Source of the DNA: Poecilobothrus nobilitatus
Taxonomy: Eukaryota; Arthropoda; Insecta; Diptera; Dolichopodidae
Direction: 5' to 3'
Assembly: GCA_947095535.1 (NCBI GenBank)
Contig: OX352773.1
Coordinates: 111,173,950-111,237,949, forward strand
DNA length: 64,000 nucleotides
The notes under the pieces: model-generated
What the model was told of the DNA's origin: nothing
What the model saw: only the letters and a program-made list of their open reading frames with translations
Databases searched by the model: none
In this document: positions 63,503-64,000 of the stretch, piece by piece
How positions within the stretch are numbered: position 1 is the stretch's first letter
Layout: each line of letters starts with the position of its first letter
Made by a program: the position numbers and the translations under genes

Positions 63503-64000
63503 ACTCAGATTTCTATAAAATTGTAAAATATTTCTAGTTAAATAAAAATTTTTTGAACATGTAAATAAATCTGTTTTATTTTTATATTCTTGTTTTCAAA
63601 ATAGGTACCAAATGCAATTAACCTGATGACTTGGATTTTTTTTCTTTTTTTATTCTTTGCAGATTATGATTTATATTTTTATAATTAAGCGAAATAATAA
63701 AAATATTGTTTGTTTTGTTTTATACTTGACTTTTATTTATTTATTTATTTTTATATATAACATTATTTTGTTTTACATTAGATTTTTATTTATTTATTTA
63801 TTTTTATATATAACAAAACAATTTCTTTTTATTTATTCAACTTTTTATATAACAAAACAACTTCTGATCGAACCAACGTCCAGTAGCAGAATCAATGCAT
63901 TTTTATATTAGAATATTTACATTCTTAATAAGTCACGTTGCAATGCAACGTGCTGAGAAAATTATTATTGAAGTTTGGAATGTACAGTTATTTTAAGATA
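63503..64000 (-). repeat. Errantivirus LTR (5' LTR on the minus strand), partial in window
   Basis: Second copy of 61635-62132, identical by eye over 498 bases. The rest should lie beyond 64000. Directly inside it comes the middle of env with no primer-binding site, gag or pol. Confidence 0.85.

Overview
The window reads as a heterochromatin-like stretch of an AT-rich arthropod genome, most likely an insect. The evidence is the element mix: errantivirus-type Ty3 elements with env and a tRNA-Ser primer site, a Polinton (Maverick) with insect-type capsid genes, RTE, Jockey- and CR1-like non-LTR elements, Helitrons, a FLYWCH/MULE element, a mariner relative and Ty1/copia pieces. Almost everything recognisable is a transposable element or a remnant. 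The only candidate host sequence is one 140-bp exon-like block at 16521-16660 on the minus strand.

Layout. 1-1790: minus-strand Jockey-like element, with intact ORF1 and the start of the ORF2 endonuclease. 2030-2470: decayed CR1/Jockey-type reverse transcriptase (RT). 3440-11420: old errantivirus split in its integrase by an RTE retrotransposon (6516-10070) with an 11-bp target duplication and a tRNA-like 5' end. 12250-13005: copy of a dispersed repeat (called repeat A here). 13498-14417: short mariner-type element. 14640-16124: plus-strand non-LTR fragment. 17250-19700: second, decayed copy of the first Jockey-like family. 20330-25740: an errantivirus with gag, -1 frameshift site, pro-pol and the start of env, cut off by a copia fragment (25745-26560). 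27732-28690: FLYWCH/MULE transposase, separated by repeat A from a RING-finger ORF at 30028-30405. 30690-34900: foldback DNA and a duplicated repeat array containing four tRNA-like segments. 35263-37935: Helitron with a 145-bp minisatellite. 39190-42640: RT scrap and a minus-strand copia element. 43249-44965: truncated second Helitron, followed by an array of AGGTCA motifs.

45946-61530 is a Polinton of about 15.6 kb. Protein-primed DNA polymerase B and the chromodomain integrase lie on the plus strand. The packaging/capsid block (ATPase, small basic proteins, minor capsid-like proteins, major capsid protein, cysteine protease) runs on the minus strand with tight or overlapping gene junctions. 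A CR1/Jockey-like element with a 915-codon open frame sits in an AT microsatellite between polymerase and integrase. Most Polinton genes carry frameshifts, stops or active-site losses, so it is a recent but dead copy.

61635-64000 holds two direct repeats, identical by eye over 498 bases, flanking only the transmembrane half of an errantivirus env gene. This is an env-only LTR structure whose upstream LTR runs off the window. No rRNA gene, functional tRNA or CRISPR array was found. All family calls come from reading motifs without database searches.
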